A DNA stretch of 64,000 nt, taken from positions 2,666,001 through 2,730,000 of the forward strand of contig OZ253469.1 of NCBI GenBank assembly GCA_965261535.1, given 5' to 3'. Below are positions 34,936-43,748 of this stretch, piece after piece (within the stretch, counting starts at the first letter, position 1; the number at the start of each line of letters is the position of its first letter). The translations under genes and the position numbers were made by a program. Under the pieces are notes generated by a model. It saw only the letters and a list, made by a program, of their open reading frames with translations. It searched no databases and was not told the origin of the DNA. Source of the stretch: VXNE01 sp965261535. GTDB lineage: Bacteria > Pseudomonadota > Gammaproteobacteria > Pseudomonadales > Azotimanducaceae.

Positions 34936-35499
34936 TCACTGATATACGAGGACCGCTCTCCGGTTCTTCGCCCAGGCTTCCTCATTGGAGCCGACGTCGA
35001 CAGGCTGTTCTTCTCCATAGCTCACGACGTCCGATATTTGCGAGCGGCGTACGCCCGACGCAGTCAGGAATTCGACAACAGCGTTAGCTCGCTTCTCGCC
35101 CAGCGCGAGGTTGTAGTCCCGCGTCCCGCGTTCATCGCAGTGACCTTCTACCGCGATCGAACGGTTGCGGTTGGCCGAAAGAAAGCCGGCATGCCCTTCG
35201 AGGACGCGAATGTCGGCTGGCCGTAACACCGCCTTGTCGAGGTCGAAGTGCACCACCCGAGCCATCGGCTGCCCGGTTTCGGGATCGAGCCAGACACCCT
35301 CGGCATCTGCGGGCGGCTTGGCCGGCTCTGGATCCGGCGTTACGCTCACCACCGGTGGGGTTTCCTCCTCTGGCAACTCCACTGGCGGCGCCTTGCCCGC
35401 GCAGGCGGCGCAGCCTGCGAGCACACCGCCCGCGAGTAACGCGACAAGGAAGCCCATCACGCGGTTCCACGATTCGCTCTTTGTCGAAAAATGCCTCAC
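34936..35499 (-). CDS. pal: Peptidoglycan-associated lipoprotein Pal
   Basis: A 187-residue outer-membrane lipoprotein. The signal ends in a lipobox (LAGC, with ALLAGGVLAGCAAC). An acidic, proline-rich linker leads to an OmpA-like domain with VHFDLDKAVLRP, EGHCDERGTRDYNLALGEKRA and the Arg of KNRRAVLVY, which contact peptidoglycan and TolB. The GTG at 35499 is selected because AGGAG stands seven bases upstream; ATG 35457 would leave a signal peptide with no basic n-region. Confidence 0.95.
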   Translation of the reverse strand: MRHFSTKSESWNRVMGFLVALLAGGVLAGCAACAGKAPPVELPEEETPPVVSVTPDPEPAKPPADAEGVWLDPETGQPMARVVHFDLDKAVLRPADIRVLEGHAGFLSANRNRSIAVEGHCDERGTRDYNLALGEKRANAVVEFLTASGVRRSQISDVVSYGEEQPVDVGSNEEAWAKNRRAVLVYQ

Positions 35500-35552
35500 T
35501 TCGCTTCTCCTGTATTGTCGATTTCGATTACCCGACCTTCGCTGAGCAAGGG

Positions 35553-37124
35553 CTAGGTTCCCGGCGAAAACGCATTCATGTACGGCGACCACGCAGGTTC
35601 CCGTACGTCGCCTTCGGAGGCCGGCAACCGGTACTTGACGCGTCCGTCTATCGAAACAACGGCTAGTATACCCCTACCCCCATCTTGCGTGGCATAGATC
35701 AGCATCTGTCCATTCGGCGCGATGGACGGCGATTCGTCAAGCGATGTGGCCGTGAGCACTCGCACGCCATCGTCGCGTTCCAGGTTCTGCCAGGCGATGT
35801 GATAGGTGCGCTCTCGCCTGTGGACGTACACCAGGTTCTTTCCATCCGGCAGCAATCGGGCGCGGGCATTGTAGTCGCCCTCGAAAGTCAGGCGCTCGAC
35901 CATCGAGTTGGTCAGATCCATTCGATAGATCTGCGGTCGGCCGCCGCGGTCGGACGTAAAGATCAACCCGGTGCCGTCCGGCGTCCAGCTCGGCTCCGTA
36001 TCGATGGCGGACGGATAGCGGGTGATGCGCCGCAGCTCACCGGTCAAGAGATCCTTTACATAGATTTCCGCATTGCCATCGCGCGAAAGCACCAGCGCGA
36101 GACGATTGCCGTCAGGCGAGAACACCGGCGCGCTATTGAGGCCCTTGTATTCGGCGACTCGTAAGCGCGAACCCGTGTGGATGTCCTGGATGACTATGGA
36201 TTGTCTACCGCTTTCGAACGATACGTAGGCCACCCGTCGTCCGTCGGGCGCCCAGCTCGACGACAACAAGGGTTGCGTGGACTCGAACAAGGTGCGCGCG
36301 CGGGCGCCGTCGGAGTCCGCCAGCTTCAGTTCGTAGGTTGCGTATGACGTGCCAGCGTTCTTCGCGAGCACGTAGAGAATCTTGGTTGAGAAAGCCCCGG
36401 GAATGTCTGTGATGCTTTTGTATACCTCGTCGGAGATGCTGTGGGCGACATCCCGTAGCTGCGATGCCTGGGCGCCCATCCGGCGAGTCGTCAACTCCCG
36501 TTCGTTGAACACGTCCAGCAGATGGTAGGCGACGGAAAAATCGCCGTTCGGCTGTCTGCGGAGGCGGCCGATGACGACGTATTCGATGCCGAGAATGCGC
36601 CAGTCGCGAAAGAGCACGTCCTCGACTCGGGCAGGGAACGACAGCATGATTTCCCTCGGCAACGGATCAAACTGGCCGCTGCGCGCAAGGTCGAACGAGA
36701 CGATATCGGCGATCCCGGCATCGGTCGAGTCCAGGGTTTCGAAGGGGACGACGGCGATTTTGGTCGGGTTGTCGTAGCCTCTCTCGATGATGATCGTCTC
36801 GAGGGCAAGAACGCGCGTCGCAGTCAGCAATGCGGCCACGCATATGCATGTGCCCCATAGCCATCGCCTTCGGCTTCGTCTATTTCTTGCGAGGTGTGCC
36901 CCCTCGCGCTGCTGTTTGTATGCGAGGTGTGCCCCCTCGCGCTGCTGTTTGTATGCGAGGTGTGCCCCCTCGCGCTGCTGTTTGTATGCGAGGTGTGCCC
37001 CCTCGCGCTCCCCGGCTGAGGCCTCTGCTGAGGGCTCCTGGCCCGGCCCCACTCGTCGACCGGGGAACAACCGCTCCCTGTCGCTGACGCTCTCCGTGAG
37101 TGTTTGTTCTCTGGAAGTATTCAA
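35553..37124 (-). CDS. tolB: TolB with repeat-encoded N-terminal extension
   Basis: Periplasmic TolB. After a signal peptide (RRSRRRWLWGTCICVAALLTATRVLA) come the TolB_N domain (KIAVVPFE, VIGRLRRQPNGDFSVAYHLLD) and PD40 beta-propeller repeats (SWAPDGRRVAYVS, FSPDGNRLALVLS, WTPDGTGLIFTSDRGG). It pairs with Pal and TolA. No ATG, GTG or TTG lies close enough to the signal peptide. The frame stays open upstream through a block of hairpin repeats (REGAHLAYKQQ units) to a TTG at 37124 that overlaps the tolA stop (TTGA). The protein would thus be 523 residues with about 80 residues before the signal peptide, which is highly unusual. How the signal works in this form is unclear. Confidence 0.92.
   Translation of the reverse strand: MNTSREQTLTESVSDRERLFPGRRVGPGQEPSAEASAGEREGAHLAYKQQREGAHLAYKQQREGAHLAYKQQREGAHLARNRRSRRRWLWGTCICVAALLTATRVLALETIIIERGYDNPTKIAVVPFETLDSTDAGIADIVSFDLARSGQFDPLPREIMLSFPARVEDVLFRDWRILGIEYVVIGRLRRQPNGDFSVAYHLLDVFNERELTTRRMGAQASQLRDVAHSISDEVYKSITDIPGAFSTKILYVLAKNAGTSYATYELKLADSDGARARTLFESTQPLLSSSWAPDGRRVAYVSFESGRQSIVIQDIHTGSRLRVAEYKGLNSAPVFSPDGNRLALVLSRDGNAEIYVKDLLTGELRRITRYPSAIDTEPSWTPDGTGLIFTSDRGGRPQIYRMDLTNSMVERLTFEGDYNARARLLPDGKNLVYVHRRERTYHIAWQNLERDDGVRVLTATSLDESPSIAPNGQMLIYATQDGGRGILAVVSIDGRVKYRLPASEGDVREPAWSPYMNAFSPGT
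36889..37024 (-). repeat. Hairpin repeat array inside the 5' end of tolB
   Basis: Three 33-bp units (36889-36921, 36922-36954, 36955-36987), then a fuller unit (36988-37024) ending in the GCTCCCCGGCTGAGGCCT part. The palindrome core is GCGAGGTGTGCCCCCTCGC. Units are multiples of three and encode REGAHLAYKQQ, with ASAGEREGAHLAYK for the fuller one, in the tolB frame. They are related to the repeats at 17429 and 23848. Confidence 0.9.
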
Positions 37125-37828
37125 CGTAATAAATCCTGTGGTTTGAACAACAAGACGAACGAGCGGAAGTGCCGCTCGAATAGCCCTATTTCACTGGGCA
37201 CCTCGAACCGTCGCGCCTTGCGAACGGCAGACTGGGCAGAGCGATCAAAAGCGCTGTTGCCGCTCGAAGAAATCACGGTCACCGAGACGATCTCGCCCGT
37301 AGGTATCAACTCCACCTGCAAGTGCGCTTCCATGTCGTTGCGCGCGGATGGAGGCCGCGACCAGTTGGCGACGACAGCACGATAGATGCCGTCGCTGTAC
37401 GTGAGTGCGGCTGTGTCGTCCGCGCCCTGCCCGAGATCCGTCACCTCCCGTTCCAGCTCCTGCTCGAAGGCGCTTTCCGCCAGAGCATTGAGCCGCTTTT
37501 GCCGCGCCTCCTCCTCCCGCTGCCGCTCACGTTCGGCTTCCTCCTGTTCGCGGCGTTGCTCCGCAAGGGGATCGATCTTCGGTTTCTGGGGTTCGGCGAC
37601 AGGTCGGTCTGGCTTCGGCTTCGGCTTCGGTTTCGGTGCGGGACGCGGTGCAGGCGCAGGCTTAGGTCGCTCAAGCACGAGCAGCGCCGCGTTGACGATG
37701 TCCGGCTTGATGATTCGGGGTTCCACTGCCGGAGGCTTCCACCCATGGGACAGCGCGAGGGCTACAGCGGCGTGGACGCCAAACGCCAGAAGCAGGGGAA
37801 GGCTGTAGTCGCGAAACGTGTGCATCAT
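37121..37828 (-). CDS. tolA: TolA
   Basis: A 235-residue inner-membrane-anchored protein. It has an N-terminal TM helix (LPLLLAFGVHAAVALALSHG), a KPKPKPKP proline/lysine linker, a short helical domain II (EQRREQEEAERERQREEEARQKR) and a C-terminal domain III (YRAVVANWSRPPSARNDMEAHLQVELIPTG in parts) of the TonB-like TolA fold. Domain II is shorter than in E. coli. It links TolQR to Pal/TolB. It overlaps tolR (4 nt) upstream and tolB (TTGA) downstream. Confidence 0.93.
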   Translation of the reverse strand: MMHTFRDYSLPLLLAFGVHAAVALALSHGWKPPAVEPRIIKPDIVNAALLVLERPKPAPAPRPAPKPKPKPKPDRPVAEPQKPKIDPLAEQRREQEEAERERQREEEARQKRLNALAESAFEQELEREVTDLGQGADDTAALTYSDGIYRAVVANWSRPPSARNDMEAHLQVELIPTGEIVSVTVISSSGNSAFDRSAQSAVRKARRFEVPSEIGLFERHFRSFVLLFKPQDLLR

Positions 37829-38274
37829 CCTCCGCCCGCCGCGGCGCTGATGTCGGGCGGGTCGGTAATCAGACCGACGCTCTCGGCGCCAGCCTTCTGC
37901 AATACGGTCATGACGCTAATCACCATGCCGTAGTCGAGGGTGTGGTCAGCCCGAATGTATACGGGCACGTTTGGGCGCGCGCCGACAATTCGTGACACCT
38001 CGTCCTCAAGCGAGAATATGGTGACGCGTCGACCCCTTTCGGTGTCTTTGCGCAAACCGGTATTGACGAACACGGCGCCCTCGCGATTCACGGTGACCAC
38101 CAGGGGATCATTCTGATCGTCGGGCAACGGTTCCGAAGGGGCCTGGGGCAGGTCGACATCGACGCCCTGGGTCAGAAGCGGTGCTGTCGCCATGAAGATG
38201 ACGAGCAGGACCAGCATCACGTCGATATACGGCACGACGTTGATCTCGGACATGGGTTTCCGCCGTTTGGCCAT
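37825..38274 (-). CDS. tolR: TolR
   Basis: A 149-residue ExbD/TolR protein: MSEINVVPYIDVMLVLLVIFM gives the single TM helix with the conserved Asp that couples proton flow. The periplasmic domain (VVTVNREGAVFVN, VPVYIRADHTLDYGMVISVM) follows. It works with TolQ as the proton-driven motor of the Tol system. It starts 10 nt after tolQ and overlaps tolA by 4 nt. Confidence 0.95.
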   Translation of the reverse strand: MAKRRKPMSEINVVPYIDVMLVLLVIFMATAPLLTQGVDVDLPQAPSEPLPDDQNDPLVVTVNREGAVFVNTGLRKDTERGRRVTIFSLEDEVSRIVGARPNVPVYIRADHTLDYGMVISVMTVLQKAGAESVGLITDPPDISAAAGGG

Positions 38275-38284
38275 GAGGCGAATG

Positions 38285-38962
38285 TCAGGGCTTGTGCGCC
38301 GCGCGGTAAAGAATGCTGGTCAACTCTTCGGCAAAGGTGTCGTAGCGCTTGACCAGGACCTCCACCCGAGCGGAGAAACGGTTGTAGCCGATCACGGCGG
38401 GAATCGCGGCGAACAGCCCCATCGCGGTGGCGATCAGGGCTTCGGATATCCCCGGCGCCACCGACGCCAGCGTCGCCTGGCTCATGTTCGCGAGACTGCG
38501 GAACGAATTCATGATGCCCCACACAGTACCGAACAGGCCCACGTACACGGCGGTAGAGCCGACCGTCGCCAAGAAGCCCAGGTGACGTTCCAGGACTTCT
38601 TCTTCACGGCCCCGGGCGACGCGCATCGCCCGTTGAACTCCCTGCATGACGGCGTCCGCATCCACGCCCGCCTGGTCGGACAGGCGGATGTATTCGCGGA
38701 AACCGGCCGCGAAGATCATCTCGCTGCCGTCCAAGTGGTCGACGTCCTGCTGCAGTTCGCCGTACAGTTCCCTGAGATCAACTCCGGACCAGAATTGGTT
38801 CTCGAACTGGTCCATCTGCCGGTGAGCGCGACTGAGGGCGAACCAGCGTTGAAAAATCATCATCCAGGTGATCACGGATGCGGCCGCCAGCAGCGCCAGC
38901 ACCATCTGGACGGGCAGGCTCGCATTGACTATGAGGTCGAATATCGGAATTTGTTGGGGCAT
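38285..38962 (-). CDS. tolQ: TolQ
   Basis: A 225-residue MotA/TolQ/ExbB protein with three TM helices: near residues 15-37, then FLATVGSTAVYVGLFGTVWGIM, and ALIATAMGLFAAIPAVIGYN. The LFGTVWGI and ATAMGLFAAIPA motifs are diagnostic of the proton channel. First gene of the tol-pal cluster, only 12 nt after ruvB. The ybgC thioesterase gene normally found just before tolQ is not present. Confidence 0.95.
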   Translation of the reverse strand: MPQQIPIFDLIVNASLPVQMVLALLAAASVITWMMIFQRWFALSRAHRQMDQFENQFWSGVDLRELYGELQQDVDHLDGSEMIFAAGFREYIRLSDQAGVDADAVMQGVQRAMRVARGREEEVLERHLGFLATVGSTAVYVGLFGTVWGIMNSFRSLANMSQATLASVAPGISEALIATAMGLFAAIPAVIGYNRFSARVEVLVKRYDTFAEELTSILYRAAHKP

Positions 38963-38974
38963 ATGCTGTGGCTG

Positions 38975-40063
38975 CTACTTCTCTTCGGGTAAGTCCTCGC
39001 GGCCGTCGAGACCGAGGTCCAGGGGGCTTTGTCTTGAGCCGGCCGCGGCCCTCGCGCTCCCCGATAGTTTGAGGCCAAAGTGGTGGAAGGCCTTCTCGGT
39101 CGCGATGCGGCCCCGGGCCGTGCGCATGAGGAAGCCTTCCCGGATGAGATAAGGTTCGAGCACGTCCTCGATCGTATCTTTTTCTTCGCTGATCGCGACG
39201 GCCAGCGAGTCCAGTCCCACCGGTCCGCCACCGAAGTGGCGCAGTATGGTATCCAACAACTTGCGGTCCAGTTGGTCGAACCCTTCCTGGTCGACATCGA
39301 GTCGATCAAGCCATTTGCGAGCGGATTGCCTCGTAATCCTGCCGTCTCCGCGCACTTGCACGTAGTCCCGCACGCGGCGGATAAGGCGGTTGGCAATACG
39401 TGGCGTGCCCCGGGACCGACTGGCCATCTCCCGCGCGCCGCCCTTGTCCACCCAGACCTCCATCTTTGCCGCCGACGCTTCCACAATTGTGGCCAATTCG
39501 TCGACGGAGTAGAACTCGAGGTGCTGCACGATTCCGAACCGGTCGCGAAACGGCGACGTCAACAGTCCGGAGCGCGTCGTTGCGCCCACCAGCGTGAATT
39601 GCGGCAAGCGGAACTTGATCGACTTGGCCGCCGGACCCTCGCCTACGGGAATATCGATTTCGGCATCTTCCATGGCCGGGTAGAGGCGCTCCTCCACGAC
39701 CGGCGACAGGCGGTGAATCTCGTCGACGAATAGCACATCGCCAGGTTCAAGATTGGTGATCATCGCGGCCAGGCGGCCGGGAATTTCGATGACCGGCCCC
39801 GAAGTCGCCTTTATCGCCACGCCCAGCTCGTTCGCGATGATGTGGGCGAGGGTGGTTTTGCCCAACCCGGGAGGACCGCAAATCAGGGTATGGTCGAGCG
39901 ACTCGCCACGAAGTTGCGCCGCTTCGATGGCGATGCCTATCTGCTCCTTGACCTTCGCTTGACCGACATATTGCGCGAGGCGGGTCGGCCGCAGGGAGCG
40001 TTCCTGGGACAGGTCGCGGGAACTGGCCTGGCTCGACGTGATGCGGTCGCGTTCGATGCTCAC
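38975..40063 (-). CDS. ruvB: Holliday junction helicase RuvB
   Basis: A 362-residue AAA+ motor for branch migration. Walker A GPPGLGKTT, Walker B VLFVDEIHRL, sensor GATTRSGLLTSPFRDRFG and the C-terminal winged helix (GFLMRTARGRIATEKAFHHFG) are all present. The GTG at 40063 overlaps the ruvA stop (GTGA). The C-terminus is about 30 residues longer than usual (SGSARAAAGSRQ...). The DNA there includes GCCCTCGCGCTCCCCG, part of the dispersed hairpin repeat, so the tail may come from a repeat insertion. Confidence 0.96.
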   Translation of the reverse strand: MSIERDRITSSQASSRDLSQERSLRPTRLAQYVGQAKVKEQIGIAIEAAQLRGESLDHTLICGPPGLGKTTLAHIIANELGVAIKATSGPVIEIPGRLAAMITNLEPGDVLFVDEIHRLSPVVEERLYPAMEDAEIDIPVGEGPAAKSIKFRLPQFTLVGATTRSGLLTSPFRDRFGIVQHLEFYSVDELATIVEASAAKMEVWVDKGGAREMASRSRGTPRIANRLIRRVRDYVQVRGDGRITRQSARKWLDRLDVDQEGFDQLDRKLLDTILRHFGGGPVGLDSLAVAISEEKDTIEDVLEPYLIREGFLMRTARGRIATEKAFHHFGLKLSGSARAAAGSRQSPLDLGLDGREDLPEEK

Positions 40064-40659
40064 GCTTGGCCGCCCAATCGTCTCAGAGCCGCGCGAATCA
40101 GGTCTTCCATGGACTCCCCGTCCACGTGCGCGGCGGCGACTATGTCTCGCACTTCTGCCGCGCGCCAACCCAACCCCACCAACGCGCGGATCGCATCCTC
40201 TACGGTGTGGTCCGGGGCGACTGACCCGTCGACGCTCCCGCCGACGCTGATGGGCAACGCATCGATGCGGTCCTTCAACTCCATGATGATTCGTTCTGCG
40301 GTTTTCTTGCCGACGCCGGGAACCTTGGTAAGCATGCCCGTTTCGCCTTGGGCGACGCAGCGAAGCAACACCTGCGTCGGCAGCGATCCCAACATCGTCA
40401 TGGCCAGCCTCGGTCCGATGCCGCTGACTCTTATCATCAGGCGAAACAGTGACCGCTCCTCGCGCGAAGGGAATCCGAACAGCGTGATGGCGTCGTCGCG
40501 TACGGCGTGATGCGTGAAGAGTTCGACCGAGGTCTTCGCGGCGGAGAGTCTTTCCAGGGTGGATTGCGTTACGGCGACTTCGTAGCCCACGCCCCGCACG
40601 TCTATCAGCAGTACACCATCTTCCGTCGCCACCACGTCTCCGCAGATCCGACCGATCAC
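40060..40659 (-). CDS. ruvA: Holliday junction protein RuvA
   Basis: A 199-residue protein with the three RuvA domains: an OB fold (VIGRICGDVVATEDGVLLIDV), tandem helix-hairpin-helix motifs (VSGIGPRLAMTMLG, VPGVGKKTAERIIMELKD) and a C-terminal three-helix domain (EDAIRALVGLGW) that contacts RuvB. GTG 40659 overlaps the ruvC stop as GTGA, which decides the start over the longer frame. Coupled on both sides. Confidence 0.96.
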   Translation of the reverse strand: MIGRICGDVVATEDGVLLIDVRGVGYEVAVTQSTLERLSAAKTSVELFTHHAVRDDAITLFGFPSREERSLFRLMIRVSGIGPRLAMTMLGSLPTQVLLRCVAQGETGMLTKVPGVGKKTAERIIMELKDRIDALPISVGGSVDGSVAPDHTVEDAIRALVGLGWRAAEVRDIVAAAHVDGESMEDLIRAALRRLGGQA

Positions 40660-41132
40660 CTGGCGTTCCTCGCCTCGACGTGGCAAAGCGCTACGGCCAG
40701 CGCGTCGGCGGCATCGGCGGCCGGACTGTCGCTCAATGCCAGCGCCGTCTTCACCATGTACTGGACTTGATCCTTGGTTGCGCCGCCGGTGCCGACCACG
40801 GCAAGTTTGACCTGCCGCGCAGGATATCCTACGACGGCAATATCGTGCGCGGCGGCCGCGGCGATTGCGACCCCCCGCGCTTGACCGAGTTTCAGGGCCG
40901 ACGACGGGTTCTTGGCGACAAACACCTCCTCGACGGCGATCTCGTCCGGGGCGTATTCGCCTATCACCGTATCGATGCCATGAAAAATGTCCACCAGCCG
41001 GGCGCTGAAATCGTCGCCCGTATCGCTCCTTATGCAGCCGCTCGCCACATACGTCACATGACCGCCGTCATCGTCTATCAGACCGTAGCCGGTCACCCTG
41101 GAGCCCGGGTCCACGCCCAGAACGCGCATCAC
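40656..41132 (-). CDS. ruvC: Holliday junction resolvase RuvC
   Basis: A 158-residue RNase H-fold endonuclease. The catalytic acids are seen in VLGVDPGSRVTGYG (first Asp), IAVEEVFVAKNPSSALKLGQARG (Glu) and the C-terminal DAADALAVALCH (two Asp). Standard length. It starts 4 nt inside the yebC end and overlaps ruvA. Confidence 0.96.
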   Translation of the reverse strand: MMRVLGVDPGSRVTGYGLIDDDGGHVTYVASGCIRSDTGDDFSARLVDIFHGIDTVIGEYAPDEIAVEEVFVAKNPSSALKLGQARGVAIAAAAAHDIAVVGYPARQVKLAVVGTGGATKDQVQYMVKTALALSDSPAADAADALAVALCHVEARNAR

Positions 41133-41878
41133 TCGGCCGGACCGTCGAACGCCCCGACCGGGAACGACGCGTTGCTGAATACACTTTGCACATCGTCGAG
41201 GTCTTCCAGCGCGTCCATGAGGCGCAGGACCTTTTGCGCCGTGTCCGCATCACAGTCGCAAAAAGTCGATGGGACCATGGTCACTTCGGCATGGTCCGGA
41301 ACCAGTCCGACCGCCGATAACGCATCGACAACACCACCGAACGCGTCGGCGGCCGTTGTGATCGACATGGAGCCATCGTCGTCGCTGTCCATGTCTTCCG
41401 CGCCGGCTTCGAGCGCGGCATCGAGAATGGCATCCTCGTCCGCGCCCGGGGTGAACGAAGCGACGCCCAGCTTTTTGAACAGGTACGCGACGGAACCGCT
41501 AGTGCCGAGGTTGCCTCCGTGCTTGCTGAACGCGTGTCTGATGCCGGCGACGGAGCGGTTGCGGTTGTCGGTCATCACCTCGACGAGGACGGCGACGCCG
41601 CCGGGCCCGTAACCCTCGTAGACGATTTCCTCAACGTCGGCGCCGTCGGCACCTCCCGCACCGCGCTGCACCGCGCGGTCTATGGTGTCCTTTGGCATGT
41701 TGGCAGCCAGCGCGGCGTCGGTAGCCGCCCGCAGGCGAGGATTGTCGGCGATGGAGTCGCCGCCCATGCGCGCGGCCACGGTGACCTCGCAGATCAACTT
41801 CGACCAGAGTCTGCCGCGTTTGGCGTCCTGCGCTGCCTTGCGGTGTTTGATATTGGCCCACTTCGAGTGGCCGGCCAT
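41129..41878 (-). CDS. yebC: YebC/PmpR-family protein
   Basis: A 249-residue YebC family protein: MAGHSKWANIKHRKAAQDAKRG-type N-terminus (first 12 residues MAGHSKWANIKH), PKDTIDRAVQRGAGG, YEGYGPGGVAVLVEVMTDN and GGNLGTSGSVAYLF. It was annotated for long as a transcriptional regulator; recent work on family members points to a role in translation. It lies between aspS and ruvC with overlapping ends on both sides, the conserved arrangement in gammaproteobacteria. Confidence 0.95.
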   Translation of the reverse strand: MAGHSKWANIKHRKAAQDAKRGRLWSKLICEVTVAARMGGDSIADNPRLRAATDAALAANMPKDTIDRAVQRGAGGADGADVEEIVYEGYGPGGVAVLVEVMTDNRNRSVAGIRHAFSKHGGNLGTSGSVAYLFKKLGVASFTPGADEDAILDAALEAGAEDMDSDDDGSMSITTAADAFGGVVDALSAVGLVPDHAEVTMVPSTFCDCDADTAQKVLRLMDALEDLDDVQSVFSNASFPVGAFDGPAE

Positions 41879-43632
41879 CAGCTGCCTCGCCCGCGTATGC
41901 GAAGGTGGAGGTCGCGCAACTGGTTCGGATCGACCGGAGCGGGCGCCGCGGTCAACGGACAGACGGCGCTCTGTGTCTTGGGGAACGCAATGACATCTCG
42001 GATCGCTTGTGTGCCGACCATGAGCATCACCAGGCGGTCAAGACCGAGTGCGATGCCGCCATGCGGCGGACAGCCGAATCTCAAGGCGTCGAGCAAATGA
42101 CCGAACATATCTTCTTCGACATTCAACGCCGCGAAAACCTGCTTCTGCATTGCGTGATCGTGGATCCGAATCGAACCGCCGCCGACTTCGATACCGTTCA
42201 GAACGATATCGTACGCCTTCGCGAACGCGTCGGCCGGATTATCGCGCATTTCGGCCACCGAACAGGCCGGCATGGTAAAGGGGTGGTGTGCGGGCGTCAG
42301 CGCGCCGGCTTCGTTCTGTTCGAACATGGGCCATTCGGTCACCCAAAGCGGTGCCCACCCGTCTTCGACCATGTCAAGGTCGACCCCCAGCCGGAGCCGC
42401 AACGCGGCCATGGATACATTGACAACATCCGCGTGATCGGCGCCAAAAAAGACGATGTCGCCGCTCTCTGCCCGCACACGGTCCAGCACTTGTTCGATCG
42501 TATGGGCGTCGAGAAACTTGATGATTGGCGATTGCAAGCCAGCGACGCCGGCGGCGCGATCGTTCACCTTGATGTAGGCGAGACCCTTGGCCCCAAGCGT
42601 GCCGACGAAGGCCACGTAGTCGTCGAGAGCCTTGCGTGACAGCGCGGCGGCTCCCGGTGCCCTTAGGGCGACGACGCGGCCTTTCGGATCGGCGGCGGGC
42701 GCGCGGAATACGTTGAACTGTACGTCCGCCATCAGGTCGGCGATGTCGACGAGTTCCAGGGGGTTGCGCAGATCCGGCTTGTCGCTGCCGAATCGGCGCA
42801 TGGCTTCGCTCCAGGCAAGGATGGGAAAGTCGGGAAGCGTCACAGCCAGAACCTCGGAGAAAAGCGACTTCAGCATGCTCTGTGTCAGTCGCATCACATC
42901 CGATTCTTCGATGAACGCCGCTTCGATGTCGATTTGCGTGAATTCCGGCTGGCGATCGGCGCGCAGATCTTCGTCGCGGTAGCAGCGTGCGATCTGATAG
43001 TACTTGTCGAACCCCGACATCATGAGTAGTTGCTTGAAGACCTGGGGCGATTGCGGCAGAGCGTAGAACCCGCCGGCGTGAATGCGGCTGGCAACCAGGT
43101 AGTCCCGCGCCCCCTCCGGCGTTGACCGCGTCAGCGTCGGCGTTTCGATCTCGACGTAGTCCTGGCTCTCCAGGTAGCGGCGCACATGGCTTGCGACCCG
43201 CGCGCGGAGCCGCAAACGCTCCTGCATGGGAGGACGACGGAGGTCGAGATACCGATATTTCAGACGCACATCCTCGCCGGCGCTGGAATACTCGTCGAGC
43301 TGAAAGGGCAACGCCTCGGAGACATTCAGGACTTCGAGGGATGCTCCGAGGACCTCGATCTCGCCGGTGGCGAGATCTGGATTCACCATTCCCTCCGGGC
43401 GGTGCCGGACGCGCCCTGTCGCCCGCAGGACGAACTCGTTGCGAACCCGGTCGGCGACCGCGAAACTTTCCCTGGCATCCGGGTCGTAGACGACCTGTAC
43501 CAACCCTGTGTGGTCGCGCAGATCCAGGAAGATGATACCGCCGTGGTCGCGTCGTCTATGCGCCCAGCCGGTTAGCTCCACTTCGTCGCCGATGTTCGCC
43601 GCGCTCAACTCCGCGCAATGGTGGGTGCGCAT
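41878..43632 (-). CDS. aspS: Aspartyl-tRNA synthetase
   Basis: A 584-residue class IIb synthetase of the bacterial type. It has an OB anticodon-binding domain (ELTGWAHRRRDHGGIIFLDLRDHTG in parts), motif 2 (CYRDEDLRADRQPEFTQID), a GAD insertion in the middle, and motif 3 (GIALGLDRLVMLM). The flipping loop TLTRSTPEGARDYLV is also seen. Whether it is discriminating or also charges tRNA-Asn cannot be told here. It heads the overlapping yebC-ruvCAB series. Confidence 0.97.
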   Translation of the reverse strand: MRTHHCAELSAANIGDEVELTGWAHRRRDHGGIIFLDLRDHTGLVQVVYDPDARESFAVADRVRNEFVLRATGRVRHRPEGMVNPDLATGEIEVLGASLEVLNVSEALPFQLDEYSSAGEDVRLKYRYLDLRRPPMQERLRLRARVASHVRRYLESQDYVEIETPTLTRSTPEGARDYLVASRIHAGGFYALPQSPQVFKQLLMMSGFDKYYQIARCYRDEDLRADRQPEFTQIDIEAAFIEESDVMRLTQSMLKSLFSEVLAVTLPDFPILAWSEAMRRFGSDKPDLRNPLELVDIADLMADVQFNVFRAPAADPKGRVVALRAPGAAALSRKALDDYVAFVGTLGAKGLAYIKVNDRAAGVAGLQSPIIKFLDAHTIEQVLDRVRAESGDIVFFGADHADVVNVSMAALRLRLGVDLDMVEDGWAPLWVTEWPMFEQNEAGALTPAHHPFTMPACSVAEMRDNPADAFAKAYDIVLNGIEVGGGSIRIHDHAMQKQVFAALNVEEDMFGHLLDALRFGCPPHGGIALGLDRLVMLMVGTQAIRDVIAFPKTQSAVCPLTAAPAPVDPNQLRDLHLRIRGRGS

Positions 43633-43748
43633 GGTCAGAAATCCCCTAATAGCGGGCAGCGCCCTGTTTTTTTGCAGGTGTCAGCCTGCGAGTTTCGATC
43701 GCGCAACACCCGGCGGGGGTTGGTGAACCTTGACGTATTGTGTGCCGT

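Noticed and set aside
40064..40168. Longer RuvB starting at 40168
   Set aside because: The added sequence is antisense-like Arg-rich and lies inside ruvA; the GTG overlapping the ruvA stop gives the normal RuvB N-terminus.
43654..43673. Intrinsic terminator (GGGC-AGC-GCCC followed by seven T)
   Set aside because: It is oriented to the plus strand, where no gene ends; on the minus strand, where fmdB and aspS are read, there is no T-run after the hairpin.
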